A stretch of DNA of 64,000 nucleotides, from positions 3,536,001 through 3,600,000 of the forward strand of contig NZ_CP033043.1 of NCBI RefSeq assembly GCF_003667825.1, read 5' to 3'. Of the stretch, positions 17,457-26,677 are shown piece after piece (position 1 is the stretch's first letter; each line of letters begins with the position of its first letter). The DNA is from Metabacillus litoralis. Its GTDB lineage: Bacteria > Bacillota > Bacilli > Bacillales > Bacillaceae. Below the pieces are notes generated by a model. It had not been told where the DNA came from, did no database searches, and was given only the letters and a program-made list of their open reading frames with translations. The position numbers and the translations under genes are program-made.

Positions 17457-18323
17457 CTACACTCTTTTGAAACCTTCACCAAGCACCTCAGAAGCATCCG
17501 TAACTGTCACGAACGCGTGCGGATCGATACTTCGCACCAGTTGTTTCAATTTTGTGAATTCCGTTTGATCCACAACACACATGAGGACTGGTCTCTCATT
17601 ATTTGTGAACCCGCCATGTGCCGCAAGTCTAGTAACGCCACGATCGATTTCGTTTAGAATGGCATCCTGAACCTCTGTTTGCTTGTTAGTAATGATCATT
17701 GTCATCTTTGATCGGCCGAGGCCAATTTGCACAATATCAATCGTTTTGCTCGTGACATATAAGCCTACTAAAGCATAAAGTCCTCTTTCAATATCAAATA
17801 CAAATGCAGCTGCTAGAACGATTAAGCCATCAAGGAGCGCGACACAAGTTCCAAGTGAAAGCCCTGTGTATTTATGAATAATTTGCGCAGCTAGATCGGT
17901 TCCGCCCGTTGAAGCTTTGCCACGGAACACAATGCCAAGACCAAGTCCTATACAAATACCACCGAAAAGAGATCCTAACAGAGGATCCATTGTTGCGGGC
18001 TCCCAGTTTCTTGTTAGGTAAACGACTAGTGGGACAAAAATTGTACCGATTAGTGTTTTGATCCCAAATTGCTTTCCTAGTAAAATAACTCCGGCAATAA
18101 ATAGGGGGATGTTAAACGCCCACTGAACATAAGCCGGCTCAAAACCAAACGTCGCATCAAGGATCGTACTAATTCCACTCACACCACCTGATGCAACCCG
18201 GTTTGGTAGTAAAAATAAATTAAAGCCAATTGCAACAAACGATGAGCCAACTAATATGTAGACGTACTCAAGTACTTTTTCTAATGTAGGATTATATGTA
18301 TCATTTCTTTTGCGCATATTCAT
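17457..18323 (-). CDS. yvjA: YitT-family membrane protein (YvjA-like)
   Basis: This protein of about 288 residues has five or six hydrophobic helices (residues ~20-195, including ASGGVSGISTI and GGTDLAAQII) and a C-terminal cytoplasmic DUF2179 domain of about 80 residues. That is the YitT/YvjA family layout. Its biochemical role is unknown, and transport of a small solute is often proposed. The start at ATG 18323 follows AAGGAGG at eleven bases. The frame also opens at 18380, without support. Its place next to cccB agrees with B. subtilis yvjA. Its upstream region is occupied by a G-rich segment and tandem array 1. Confidence 0.85.
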   Translation of the reverse strand: MNMRKRNDTYNPTLEKVLEYVYILVGSSFVAIGFNLFLLPNRVASGGVSGISTILDATFGFEPAYVQWAFNIPLFIAGVILLGKQFGIKTLIGTIFVPLVVYLTRNWEPATMDPLLGSLFGGICIGLGLGIVFRGKASTGGTDLAAQIIHKYTGLSLGTCVALLDGLIVLAAAFVFDIERGLYALVGLYVTSKTIDIVQIGLGRSKMTMIITNKQTEVQDAILNEIDRGVTRLAAHGGFTNNERPVLMCVVDQTEFTKLKQLVRSIDPHAFVTVTDASEVLGEGFKRV

Positions 18324-18474
18324 CGCTTTGTTACCCTCCTTTTTCACTAAAGCTATTCTTGCCCTAGATGAGTATAGCACCCGTGATTTTATCTGTGAAT
18401 AACACCTAAATAACGTGGTAACGAGGTAAAGAAATCAAGTGTTGGTGGGGAGTTTTTTTAGTGTTTGCTATTTT

Positions 18475-18511
18475 GGGGGAAATTATGGGGGGTGGGTGTT
18501 TTTGTGTGGGG
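18475..18511 (+). other. G-rich segment, possible G-quadruplex
   Basis: Four runs of three or more G occur within 37 bases of the plus strand, unusual in this AT-rich genome. One loop is about 11 bases, so stability is doubtful. It lies between yvjA and array 1. Confidence 0.4.
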
Positions 18512-18532
18512 CGAGTTGGTATTGCTGTGGGT

Positions 18533-19110
18533 ATAAGGTACATTTTGTTTGCTTGGACTGGTGGTTTTGGTTTTGGTTTTGGTCTTCATCTCATTTATGA
18601 AGTACATTTCGCTTACTCGGACTGCTGATTTTGGTCTTCATCACTTATGAAGTACATTTCGCTTGCGCGGACTGCTGATTTTGGTCTTCATCTCACTTAT
18701 GAAGTACATTTCGCTTGCGCGGGCAGCTGGTTGTGGTCTTCATTCCCCTTATGAAGTACATTTGGCTTGCGTGGATTGCTCGTTTTGGTCTTCATCCAAA
18801 TTATGAAGTACATTTCGCTTGCTCGAATTGCTGATTTTGGTCTTCATCACCTTTATGAAGTACATTTGGCTTGCGTGGATTGCTCGTTTTGGTCTTCATC
18901 CAAATTATGAAGTACATTTCACTTGCTCGGATTGCTGATTTTGGTCTTCATCTCCTTTATGAAGTACATTTTGCCTGCGAGGATTGCTCGTTTTGGTCTT
19001 CATCCACTTTATGAAGTACATTTGGCTTGCGAGAATGCTTGTTTTGGTCTTCATCCAAATTATGAAGTACATTTCGTATGCTTCGGCTGATGATTTTGGT
19101 CTTCATAAAA
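18533..19110. repeat. Tandem array 1: about eleven 52-bp units with an inverted-repeat core
   Basis: GGTCTTCAT recurs at 18581, 18633, 18683, 18735, 18787, 18839, 18891, 18943, 18995, 19046 and 19098, so spacing is 52 bp with single steps of 50 and 51. Each copy but the last is followed by five to seven variable bases and ATGAAGTACATTT, so CTTCAT and ATGAAG form a short palindrome. The rest of the unit (GCTTGC..GG..TGCTGATTTT) is also conserved. From 18735 onward two sub-types alternate, giving a 104-bp higher-order period. A degenerate unit precedes 18581. No ORF here is credible. Confidence 0.95.
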
Positions 19111-19231
19111 CTACAAATATGATTTTGTTTTCTAATATTCTTTTTTAGTGAGTCTCTTTTAAAGTTAAACTTCATTCTGCTGCTATATCTTGCATAGCTC
19201 ATCCTAATAATTGTAAACCATGAAAGTATAG

Positions 19232-19289
19232 AAAAAACGCCCAGAACTGACTGTCCTCCTTGTAGAAAGGAACAGTCAAGCTCTGAGCG
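19232..19289 (-). terminator. Terminator after prfB
   Basis: On the minus strand CGCTCAGAGCTTGACTGTTCC pairs imperfectly with GGACAGTCAGTTCTGGGCG across a loop of about eleven bases and runs into TTTTTT. It begins 16 bases beyond the prfB stop. Confidence 0.85.
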
Positions 19290-19304
19290 ATTTTCATTAC
19301 TATA

Positions 19305-20406
19305 TTACTGAATCTTCGAACGTAAATACGCGTCAATAAACGGATCAAGCTCGCCGTCCATTACAGCATGAACGTTTCCGATCTCTGTGTTTGTACGGTG
19401 ATCTTTAACCATTGAATACGGGTGGAAAACATAAGAACGAATTTGGCTTCCCCAACCGATATCCTTTTGCTCACCACGGATTTCAGCAAGCTCTGCTTCT
19501 TGCTCTTCAATACGCTTTTGATACAGCTTTGCTTGAAGCATTTTCATGGCACGTTCACGGTTTTTAATTTGCGAACGTTCAGTTTGACACGTTACAACGA
19601 TGTTAGTTGGTGTATGGGTAATACGAACAGCTGAGTCAGTCGTATTGATATGCTGACCACCAGCACCACTTGCACGGTACGTATCAATTTTCAAATCTTC
19701 CGTACGAATTTCAATGTCGATTTCTTCATTGAATTCAGGCATAACTTCACAAGAAACGAATGAAGTATGACGACGGCCTGATGAGTCGAATGGAGAAATA
19801 CGAACTAAACGGTGTACACCTTTTTCAGCTTTCAAATAGCCGTACGCGTTGTGGCCTTTGATTAAAAGTGTAACACTCTTTATACCCGCTTCATCACCAG
19901 GTAAGTAGTCAAGTGTTTCAACCTTGAAGCCTTTTTTCTCAGCCCAGCGAGTGTACATACGAAGTAGCATTGAGCCCCAGTCTTGAGACTCTGTACCACC
20001 TGCACCTGGGTGAAGCTCAAGAATTGCGTTGTTTTTGTCGTGTTGTTCACTTAATAGCAACTGAAGTTCAAAGTCATTTAGCTTTGAAACTAAATCTTTT
20101 ATTTCAGTCACTAGTTCTTCACGTAAATCTTCATCATCTTCTTCTTTTACAAGTTCATATGTTAATTGAAGATTTTCATATGATTCGTTTAGTTCGTGGA
20201 ATTGATCCACCATTTCTTTTAATGCATTTGTTTCATTGATAACAGCTTGTGCAGCGTTTTGATTATCCCAGAAATCTGGTGCTGTCATTTGGGCTTCAAG
20301 CTGTTGAATTCGTGCTTCTTTTATATCGAGGTCAAAGAGACCCCCTAAAGTCCGCTAAACGTTTAGCTGTTTTTTCGAGCTCTTGACGAATTTCTACTAA
20401 TTCCAT
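19305..20406 (-). CDS. prfB: Peptide chain release factor 2, with programmed +1 frameshift
   Basis: RF2 ends translation at UGA and UAA. The gene starts at ATG 20406, reads 24 codons to an in-frame TGA at 20334-20332, and must shift +1 to continue into [10 protein letters not shown] and the rest, about 366 residues in all. The main frame shows the GGQ motif in [18 protein letters not shown], which triggers peptide release, and ends AYLRSKIQ. The frameshift lets the cell sense its own RF2 level and is conserved in most bacteria. The second-frame part alone opens at an internal ATG (20288). It is followed downstream on the chromosome by its terminator and upstream by secA. Confidence 0.96.
20331..20346 (-). 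promoter_or_regulatory. prfB recoding site
   Basis: On the minus strand AGGGGGTCTCTTTGAC contains the Shine-Dalgarno-like AGGGGG, the slip codon CTT, the stop TGA and the following C, the classical RF2 autoregulatory frameshift signal. Confidence 0.95.
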
Positions 20407-20536
20407 GAAAGTCACTCCATTTATAAATTTATATTGAAAAAGTGCTAATCTTTATTCGCAAACAAGAGAGAGGTGGGTGCACCTCTCTCTTTGATAATGT
20501 TCTATTATATACTTTACGATACGTAAACGCCAGTTA

Positions 20537-23047
20537 TTATTGACCGCAGCAGTTTTTATATTTTTTGCCGCTGCCGCAAATGCAAGGATCGTTACGGCCA
20601 ATTTCCACAACTTTACGAGTTGGTTTTTTCTTAACTGGCTCATCGCCTTCTTTCGCGTGAACAGCTGTTTGACCTTGTGCAACCTCTTGACGCTCAAGGT
20701 TGTTGCGGATTTGTGCCTTCATGATGTACTTCGCTACATCTTCTTCAATAGAAGCGATCATGTTTTCAAACATGGCGAAACCTTCCATTTGATATTCACG
20801 TAACGGATCGTTTTGTCCGTAAGCACGTAAATGAATACCTTGACGAAGCTGATCCATTGCATCGATGTGATCCATCCATTTTGTATCAACTGCACGAAGA
20901 AGGATAACTTTTTCGAACTCACGCATTTGCTCTTCGCCAAAGTCTGCTTCCTTCGCATCATAATGTGCAAGTGCTTTTTTATAGATCAACTCTGACATTT
21001 CCTCAGGATCTTTACGGCGAAGATCTGACACAGCAAGCTCATCTTCTGTAAGAATGTTTGCATTCATGTAGTCGATGATGCCTTCTAGGTTCCAATCTTC
21101 TTCTACTTCCTCTTTAGGAGTATACATGCCAACCGCACGTTCGATCGTTGATTTTAGCATTTTTTCAACAATTTCACGGAGATTGTCAGAATCAAGAACT
21201 TCAAAGCGTTGCTTGTAAATAACTTCACGTTGCTGACGAAGAACATCGTCATATTGTAAAAGCTGTTTACGTGCATCAAAGTTATTACCTTCAACACGTT
21301 TTTGTGCAGATTCAACCGCACGTGAAACGATTTTACTTTGAATTGGTTGAGTGTCGTCCATTCCAAGACGATCCATCATGTTCATCATGTTTTCAGAACC
21401 GAAACGACGCATTAATTCATCTTCCATTGAAAGATAGAATTGAGTGATACCAGGGTCTCCTTGACGACCAGAACGTCCACGGAGCTGGTTATCAATACGA
21501 CGAGATTCATGGCGCTCCGTACCAATAACGGCTAACCCGCCAACCTCACGAACACCTTCGCCAAGCTTGATATCTGTACCACGACCAGCCATGTTTGTCG
21601 CGATTGTTACTGCACCACGTTGACCAGCATTCTCGATGATTTCTGCTTCTTTTTCATGATTCTTCGCATTCAAGACATGATGCGGAACACCTTTTTTCTT
21701 AAGTAGCTGAGAAATTAATTCAGACGTTTCAACGGCAACTGTACCAACTAGTACAGGCTGACCAAGGTCATAACGTTGTTTAACTTCCTCAACAACCGCA
21801 CGGAATTTCCCTTCCATTGAACGATAAACTAAATCGGCTCTATCATCACGTGCAATCGGTTTGTTCGTTGGAATCGCAACAACCTGCATGTTGTAAATAT
21901 TACGGAATTCTTCTTCTTCCGTTTTCGCTGTACCTGTCATACCAGACAGCTTTTTGTACATACGGAAGTAGTTTTGGAACGTAATCGTCGCAAGCGTCAT
22001 GCTTTCGTTTTGAATCTCAAGACCTTCTTTAGCCTCAATTGCTTGGTGAAGTCCATCACTGTAACGGCGGCCCTTCATTAAACGACCTGTGAACGAGTCA
22101 ACGATCACAACTTGTCCCTCTTCCACAACATAATCCACATCATTTTGCATAACAAACTGTGCTTTTAATGCTTGGTTAATGTGGTGAAGTAATGCCACAT
22201 GTGAAATATCGAAAAGATTTTCAATACCAAACGCTTTTTCAGCCTTTGTCATACCTTCTTCTGTTAACTGAACAGCCTTTGTTTTTACATCATATGTGAA
22301 GTCTTCCTCTTGCTTAAGCTGACGAACAAAGCCGTTTGCTTGAATATAAAGCTTAGTCGATTTAGCCGCTTGTCCCGAAATAATTAACGGAGTTCTCGCT
22401 TCATCGACTAAGATTGAGTCAACCTCATCTATTACAGCAAAGTTAAGCGGACGTTGAACCATTTGTTCACGATAAAGAACCATGTTATCACGCAAATAAT
22501 CAAAACCTAATTCGTTATTTGTAGAATAGGTAATATCTGCTGCATACGCTTCACGTTTTTCATCTTTATTTAAAGAATTTAAGTTAAGACCTACTGTTAA
22601 GCCTAAGAAATCGTAAAGTTGACCCATTTCATGTGCATCACGACTTGCTAAATATTCATTGACCGTGACAACATGTACGCCTTCACCAGAAAGCGCGTTT
22701 AAATAAACAGGCATTGTGGAAGTTAAGGTTTTACCTTCCCCTGTTTTCATCTCAGAAATATTCCCTTCATGTAAGGAAATACCCCCCATTAATTGAACCT
22801 TGTACGGGTATAACCCCAATACACGCTTCGCTGCTTCACGAACAACAGCAAATGCTTCTATTAAAAGATTATCTAGCGATTCACCATTCGCTACACGACC
22901 TTTAAACTCCTCTGTTTTAGCCTTTAATTGCTCATCAGATAAGCCATTCATCTGACCGCTAAGCGCATCAATCTGATCAGCCATCTTCTCATAACGATTT
23001 AACGCACGTTTATTAAAATCAAACACCTTATTCAAAATTCCAAGCAT
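20537..23047 (-). CDS. secA: Preprotein translocase ATPase SecA
   Basis: SecA drives export of unfolded preproteins through SecYEG. The 836-residue protein has the Walker A region [11 protein letters not shown] near residue 100-110, [15 protein letters not shown] in the first motor domain, [11 protein letters not shown] in the second, helical scaffold and wing domains, and a C-terminal zinc-binding tail [13 protein letters not shown]. That tail binds phospholipid and, in some species, SecB. Length is close to B. subtilis SecA (841). It lies directly upstream of prfB in transcription, the usual Firmicute arrangement. Confidence 0.97.
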   Translation of the reverse strand: MLGILNKVFDFNKRALNRYEKMADQIDALSGQMNGLSDEQLKAKTEEFKGRVANGESLDNLLIEAFAVVREAAKRVLGLYPYKVQLMGGISLHEGNISEMKTGEGKTLTSTMPVYLNALSGEGVHVVTVNEYLASRDAHEMGQLYDFLGLTVGLNLNSLNKDEKREAYAADITYSTNNELGFDYLRDNMVLYREQMVQRPLNFAVIDEVDSILVDEARTPLIISGQAAKSTKLYIQANGFVRQLKQEEDFTYDVKTKAVQLTEEGMTKAEKAFGIENLFDISHVALLHHINQALKAQFVMQNDVDYVVEEGQVVIVDSFTGRLMKGRRYSDGLHQAIEAKEGLEIQNESMTLATITFQNYFRMYKKLSGMTGTAKTEEEEFRNIYNMQVVAIPTNKPIARDDRADLVYRSMEGKFRAVVEEVKQRYDLGQPVLVGTVAVETSELISQLLKKKGVPHHVLNAKNHEKEAEIIENAGQRGAVTIATNMAGRGTDIKLGEGVREVGGLAVIGTERHESRRIDNQLRGRSGRQGDPGITQFYLSMEDELMRRFGSENMMNMMDRLGMDDTQPIQSKIVSRAVESAQKRVEGNNFDARKQLLQYDDVLRQQREVIYKQRFEVLDSDNLREIVEKMLKSTIERAVGMYTPKEEVEEDWNLEGIIDYMNANILTEDELAVSDLRRKDPEEMSELIYKKALAHYDAKEADFGEEQMREFEKVILLRAVDTKWMDHIDAMDQLRQGIHLRAYGQNDPLREYQMEGFAMFENMIASIEEDVAKYIMKAQIRNNLERQEVAQGQTAVHAKEGDEPVKKKPTRKVVEIGRNDPCICGSGKKYKNCCGQ

Positions 23048-23162
23048 CTAATACGCTCCTCTGTGTTTAGAGTGAAATTGCTTTTATGTAAGTTTCGTCT
23101 ATTCCTTATTTTAGCACTAGTTGGGGTGGTGGGGCAACAGGCGGGTGACATGGTTTGGAGTT

Positions 23163-23185
23163 GGGGGTGGGAAGGGGTTTTGGGG
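23163..23185 (+). other. Canonical G-quadruplex motif upstream of secA
   Basis: GGGGGTGGG, AA, GGGG, TTTT and GGGG follow one another on the plus strand, meeting the G3+N1-7 rule four times. It lies about 115 bases upstream of secA on the template strand, in a G-rich patch (23115-23190) unlike its surroundings. Folding is not shown. Confidence 0.5.
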
Positions 23186-23226
23186 TGCGTGTGTCACTTC
23201 CCGGATTTTGTCGGTAGAACTTCGGG

Positions 23227-23237
23227 GTGCCAGGCAC
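23227..23237. repeat. Dispersed GTGCCAGGCAC palindrome
   Basis: GTGCCAGGCAC is an 11-base palindrome flanked by CGGG and GCCCCG, which lengthen the inverted repeat. Related copies occur at 10891-10901, 56100-56110 and 56143-56153, all between genes. CACTTCCCGGA just to the left is the complement of the TCGGGAAGTG leader seen at 56143. Confidence 0.6.
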
Positions 23238-23278
23238 GCCCCGAGGTTTGTCGATGAATATAGCACTCTTTTTTGCAA

Positions 23279-23313
23279 TAAAAAAACTTACTAAGAATGA
23301 CCTTAGTAAGTTT
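23279..23313 (-). terminator. Terminator after the small coiled-coil gene
   Basis: AAACTTACTAAG and CTTAGTAAGTTT form a perfect 12-bp stem with a six-base loop. The minus-strand transcript continues into TTTTATTG. It would end transcripts coming from the 58-residue gene. No gene was found in the remaining 23314-23476. Confidence 0.85.
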
Positions 23314-23476
23314 AGAATAATTTATGATAGTTTATTCGCTAGATGGCATTGTTAGTTGGAGGTAAACACGAGGGTCTGGCGGCAATAGTCATTTAAAATT
23401 GATTTAAATCACGTAGCTTTTTTTCATGTTGTAACGTTTTGACAGAAATAAAGTCACCTTTGTTGTTGGGTTTCTG

Positions 23477-23653
23477 TTATTTCAAAACTCCATCCATTTT
23501 CTTCTCTATTTTATCTAATCGTCCTTCTATCTTGTCGAGTCTTTCTTCAATTTTCTCAAATCTTTCATCTATCTTTTTTAAATTTTGATCCATACGATCT
23601 TCATGTATTTTCAATGCATGGAGGATCTCTTTCAACATTGTTTCGTTATCCAT
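23477..23653 (-). CDS. Small coiled-coil protein, 58 residues
   Basis: An ATG at 23653 with AAAAGGAGGGGG upstream opens a 58-codon frame ending in TAA at 23477. The product begins MDNETMLKEILHALKIHEDR and continues as heptads of the type IDERFEKIEERLDKIEGRL, so nearly the whole protein should be a parallel coiled coil, followed by GVLK. There is no signal peptide or membrane helix. I do not recognise a named family. Short heptad proteins of this form occur widely in Bacillus without known function. A strong terminator lies 164 bases downstream, which supports a real transcription unit. Confidence 0.72.
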   Translation of the reverse strand: MDNETMLKEILHALKIHEDRMDQNLKKIDERFEKIEERLDKIEGRLDKIEKKMDGVLK

Positions 23654-23798
23654 GATTCCCCCTCCTTTTCTATTAACACTCCCATTATATCGAAATATAC
23701 ATATAACCTCTATATGATTTTATGATACACAAGCGAATTCACGAAATCTCAACATAGTTGCGAGAGTATAGAACAACAGATATTTATCTAAAAGCTAA

Positions 23799-24692
23799 TC
23801 ATACTTGAGCGATGAATTTTTCTACTTCTTCTAATGTTGGCATACCTGATTGAGCACCTAGCTTTGTTACAGAAAGAGCAGCTGCAGCATTGGCAAATTG
23901 ACATGCTTCCTTTAAGGCAACTCCTTTACTTAGAGAAACAGCAAGTGCTCCGTTGAAGGTGTCCCCTGCGCCTGTAGAATCTACGGCTTTCACTTTATAT
24001 CCGGGAATTAACTCTTCTTTCTTCTGATAGATAAGAACTCCCTGTGAACCTTGAGTAACAATGCATTTTTGTTTAACCTGTTCTGACTCTTCTTCAGTTA
24101 GCTCACCATTTAATAGAAGACTTTCTTGTTCATGTTCATTTGGTGTTATGTATGTAGCTTGAAGCAGCAATTCCTTTGGTAATGATTGAATAGGTGCTGG
24201 GTTTAGGATAACAGGCACACTATGTTTGCTCGCTAATTCAATTGATAACTTTACACTTTCAATAGGAATCTCTAGTTGTAGTAGAATAATATTTGCATCT
24301 GCAATGATCTTCTCATTCTCTCTAACCATATCAGGGGTAAGTTCGTGGTTAGCACCTGGAACAACAATGATACTGTTATCACCTTCAGATAAGGTGATAG
24401 AAGCAATTCCGGATGAAGCGTTTGGTACTGTTTTTATATAATTAGTAGTAACACCCTGATCTGACAGGTTTTGCATTAGTTCCTGTCCAAAAGCATCATC
24501 TCCAACACAACCTAGCATTGTGACATCAGCTCCAAGCTTCGAAGCTGCGACAGCCTGGTTAGCTCCCTTTCCACCTGGAATAGTAAAAAAAGAAGTTCCC
24601 AAAACCGTTTCACCGACTTTTGGAACGATATTTGTTTGTGTAACAAGATCCATATTAATACTTCCAATAACTAAAATCTTTCGCTCCTTCAT
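23799..24692 (-). CDS. rbsK: Ribokinase
   Basis: Ribokinase phosphorylates D-ribose at O5 with ATP. The protein of about 297 residues shows the PfkB pattern: an N-terminal ILVIGSINMDLV, GGKGANQAVAASKLG (substrate site), and a C-terminal DSTGAGDTFNGALA with the catalytic Asp and anion hole. Two ATGs compete. The second, at 24692, has AAGGAGG nine bases upstream; the first, 24698, only three, so I prefer the second. There is no rbs transporter or regulator around it. It stands alone between secA and hpf, which are adjacent in B. subtilis, so it is probably an inserted gene. Confidence 0.9.
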   Translation of the reverse strand: MKERKILVIGSINMDLVTQTNIVPKVGETVLGTSFFTIPGGKGANQAVAASKLGADVTMLGCVGDDAFGQELMQNLSDQGVTTNYIKTVPNASSGIASITLSEGDNSIIVVPGANHELTPDMVRENEKIIADANIILLQLEIPIESVKLSIELASKHSVPVILNPAPIQSLPKELLLQATYITPNEHEQESLLLNGELTEEESEQVKQKCIVTQGSQGVLIYQKKEELIPGYKVKAVDSTGAGDTFNGALAVSLSKGVALKEACQFANAAAALSVTKLGAQSGMPTLEEVEKFIAQV

Positions 24693-24712
24693 TTTCATAG
24701 TCCTCCTTCAGA

Positions 24713-24743
24713 AACGAAAACAGCACCCATTAAAGGTGCTGTT
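24713..24743 (-). terminator. Terminator after hpf
   Basis: On the minus strand AACAGCACC and GGTGCTGTT form a nine-bp stem with a short loop, followed by TTCGTTT. It ends hpf transcription before rbsK. Confidence 0.85.
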
Positions 24744-24748
24744 TCATA

Positions 24749-25303
24749 TTATACAGTTGGCTCAATCAAGCCATATTTTCCGTCTTTACGCTTGTAAACG
24801 ACACTTGTCGTATTTGTTTTAGCATCGGTATAGACGAAGAAATTATGCCCTAGCATATCCATTTGCAGGATTGCTTCCTCAGCATCCATTGGCTTAAGGT
24901 CGAAACGCTTTGTTCGAACTACCTCATGGTCTTCATCTTCTTCAACTGGTTGATTACCCTCACCTTGATAGTTACTAAAAATATATTTAGGAGCACCTTG
25001 CTCGCGGACCTTACGATTTACTTTTGTTTTGTGCTTACGAATTTGACGTTCTAATTTATTAACAACTAGATCAATCGCTGCGTACATATCCTGGTGATTT
25101 TCTTCAGCTCGTAACACTAGATCTGTCATCGGAATGGTAACTTCAATTTTAGATTCTTGATCGTTATAATACTTCAGATTCACATTAACATTTGCATTAA
25201 CGGCCTCTTCAAAGTATCTTTCAAGCTTACCAATTTTCTTTTCTGCATATTCTCTTAATGCTGGAGTTATTTCAATGTTTTCCCCTCTGACGTTATATCT
25301 CAT
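24749..25303 (-). CDS. hpf: Long-form ribosome hibernation promoting factor
   Basis: HPF dimerises 70S ribosomes into inactive 100S particles in stationary phase and stress. The 184-residue protein has the N-terminal S30AE fold (1-100; YNVRGENIEITPALREYAEKK, then GLERY-like helix) and the C-terminal dimerisation domain (about 125-184; RFDLKPMDAEEAILQMDMLG, then HNFFVYTDAKTNTTSVVYKR). That is the long form typical of Firmicutes (YvyD). The start has AAAGGAGGAG upstream. A good SigB-type promoter lies 48-73 bases before the start, consistent with general stress control in B. subtilis. Confidence 0.95.
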   Translation of the reverse strand: MRYNVRGENIEITPALREYAEKKIGKLERYFEEAVNANVNVNLKYYNDQESKIEVTIPMTDLVLRAEENHQDMYAAIDLVVNKLERQIRKHKTKVNRKVREQGAPKYIFSNYQGEGNQPVEEDEDHEVVRTKRFDLKPMDAEEAILQMDMLGHNFFVYTDAKTNTTSVVYKRKDGKYGLIEPTV

Positions 25304-25350
25304 GATTGAACTCCTCCTTTATGATAAAGCTATGTAGTACTACTTCTATA

Positions 25351-25376
25351 TTTCCCTGCTTGTCTCCTGCCTAAAC
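25351..25376 (-). promoter_or_regulatory. Putative SigB promoter of hpf
   Basis: On the minus strand GTTTAG, 14 bases, GGGAAA fits the SigB pattern GTTTAA-N12-15-GGGWAW with one -35 mismatch, 48 bases upstream of the hpf start. B. subtilis yvyD is a known SigB target. Confidence 0.65.
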
Positions 25377-25485
25377 TGAAAAAGTTTTTGAAAAATTTTG
25401 TGGATTTTGTAGAATGGTGTTTGATTGGGTTAAGATTGTGAAGGTTGTGTAAAGATAATATATGTTGGAGGTCTTACATACATGT

Positions 25486-25516
25486 AAAAAACTCGCCTTT
25501 GTAGACGAGTTTTTTT
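25486..25516. terminator. Terminator of the flaG-fliDST operon
   Basis: AAAAAACTCG and CGAGTTTTTT flank a ten-base loop two bases beyond the last flagellar gene of the minus strand. The T run on the minus strand is TTTTTTAC. Confidence 0.85.
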
Positions 25517-25517
25517 G

Positions 25518-25904
25518 TTAGTTTGTGATATACGGTTGAAGCTTTTTTTGAACGGTTTCTTTCCAAGCTACAAATGCCGGAGTAAGTTGATTTTTGATAT
25601 AGTGATGTTTCTTTTCTGAGTCCATAAAAAATTGCTCAAGACCCTCTAATTCCTTAATTACAATATCAAAGTTTTTCACTGCTTCTGAGAGGTTTTGCTC
25701 ATCGTTCAAACTAGCAACAATTGTTGGGTTTGAAGAGTCTATGTGGTTGAAGGCAATCAGAATATCTGAAAAAATACGGTCACTTTCAGTTTTCGATAAA
25801 TTATTGAAGCCTTCGTTTACGTAATCAAAGCCCTCTTCGATTGTATTCAAAAGATGATAGTAATAAGTAATCATCTGGTATTGGTCAGTTGTTAGAGTTT
25901 CCAT
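25518..25904 (-). CDS. Uncharacterised protein of the fliD-fliS-fliT operon
   Basis: This 128-residue soluble, mostly helical protein (METLTTDQYQMITYYYHLLN ... VQKKLQPYITN) follows fliT by seven bases and is the last gene before the operon terminator. I do not recognise a named family. It is acidic, has no signal peptide and no cysteine. Size and position suggest an accessory flagellar chaperone or assembly factor, like the small proteins FliT and FlgN. That is inference from context alone. Confidence 0.7.
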   Translation of the reverse strand: METLTTDQYQMITYYYHLLNTIEEGFDYVNEGFNNLSKTESDRIFSDILIAFNHIDSSNPTIVASLNDEQNLSEAVKNFDIVIKELEGLEQFFMDSEKKHHYIKNQLTPAFVAWKETVQKKLQPYITN

Positions 25905-25911
25905 AGGTCAC

Positions 25912-26259
25912 CTATTTTCTTTTGTCGTAGAAGATACCGCCATTTTCCGTACTCGTGTATTGATTAACATATTGATTTTGTGTATGTTTGGATTCTTTCG
26001 CTCTTTTAATATCAAATTGAATTTCTTTTTTTATGTTTTGAAATTCCAAATTGATCTTCTCATTTAATTTCTTAATTTGTTCACCTAAAGCCTTTTCCTC
26101 TTGAGTAAAAGGGGGCTTTATCATCGGAAACAATCTGTCGCGTTCATGTAGGAGTTTTTCAATTTCTTCGATAACAGAATCTCTATCTCTTTTGTTCTTG
26201 TTGTCAAACAGATCAACAAGTTCCTGGGTGAGTTTGAAAACCTCTTGAACAGCATTCAC
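25912..26259 (-). CDS. fliT: Flagellar chaperone FliT
   Basis: The 115-residue helical protein resembles B. subtilis FliT, with the stretch ERDRLFPMIKPPFTQEEKAL and the C-terminal FYDKRK. FliT binds the filament cap protein FliD and keeps it soluble before export. The start codon overlaps the fliS stop by one base, so the two are co-translated. The enlarged FliD of this locus is its expected client. Confidence 0.85.
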   Translation of the reverse strand: MNAVQEVFKLTQELVDLFDNKNKRDRDSVIEEIEKLLHERDRLFPMIKPPFTQEEKALGEQIKKLNEKINLEFQNIKKEIQFDIKRAKESKHTQNQYVNQYTSTENGGIFYDKRK

Positions 26260-26660
26260 TATATTTGTTCACCTTTTCCATATTGCTGTTGACGTGTAAT
26301 TTGGATTACCTGTTTCCAAGTATCCCGAAAATCCACTACATACTGCTCTACTTCATTCAGTATTTCTGTATCATTTTTGACATTGGCTTCAATCAAGCGA
26401 TGATTTATATATTCATACATTACAACCATATTTTTAGAAATATCTAAATCCATATTCAGCGTAATCATTAACTCTGTAATAATTTTTTGTGCCTTTTGAA
26501 TATTTATATTTTTTTCCTCAAGATTGGATTCATTGATTGCTTGTACTGCTTGTTTGATAAACTTTATACAACCATTATAAAGCATTAAAGTTACTTCACC
26601 AGGTGATGCCGTTTGAATTGAATTTTGCTGGTATGCTGCATAAGGATTATTTATAGCCAT
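26259..26660 (-). CDS. fliS: Flagellin export chaperone FliS
   Basis: This 133-residue FliS matches the family: NPYAAYQQNSIQTASPGEVT at the N-terminus and LMLYNGCIKFIKQAV, followed by four helices. FliS wraps the C-terminal D0 region of flagellin to prevent early polymerisation, and in B. subtilis it also helps FliW turnover. With three long flagellins encoded nearby it would need to serve all of them, and their C-terminal regions are indeed nearly identical. The start follows AAAGGAGTG. Confidence 0.93.
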   Translation of the reverse strand: MAINNPYAAYQQNSIQTASPGEVTLMLYNGCIKFIKQAVQAINESNLEEKNINIQKAQKIITELMITLNMDLDISKNMVVMYEYINHRLIEANVKNDTEILNEVEQYVVDFRDTWKQVIQITRQQQYGKGEQI

Positions 26661-26677
26661 TTCGACACTCCTTTAGA

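Noticed and set aside
18957..19202. Open frame of 81 codons over the end of array 1
   Set aside because: Its second half is translated repeat (HNLDEDQNKH, HKVDEDQNEQ), there is no ribosome site, and it adds nothing beyond the array.
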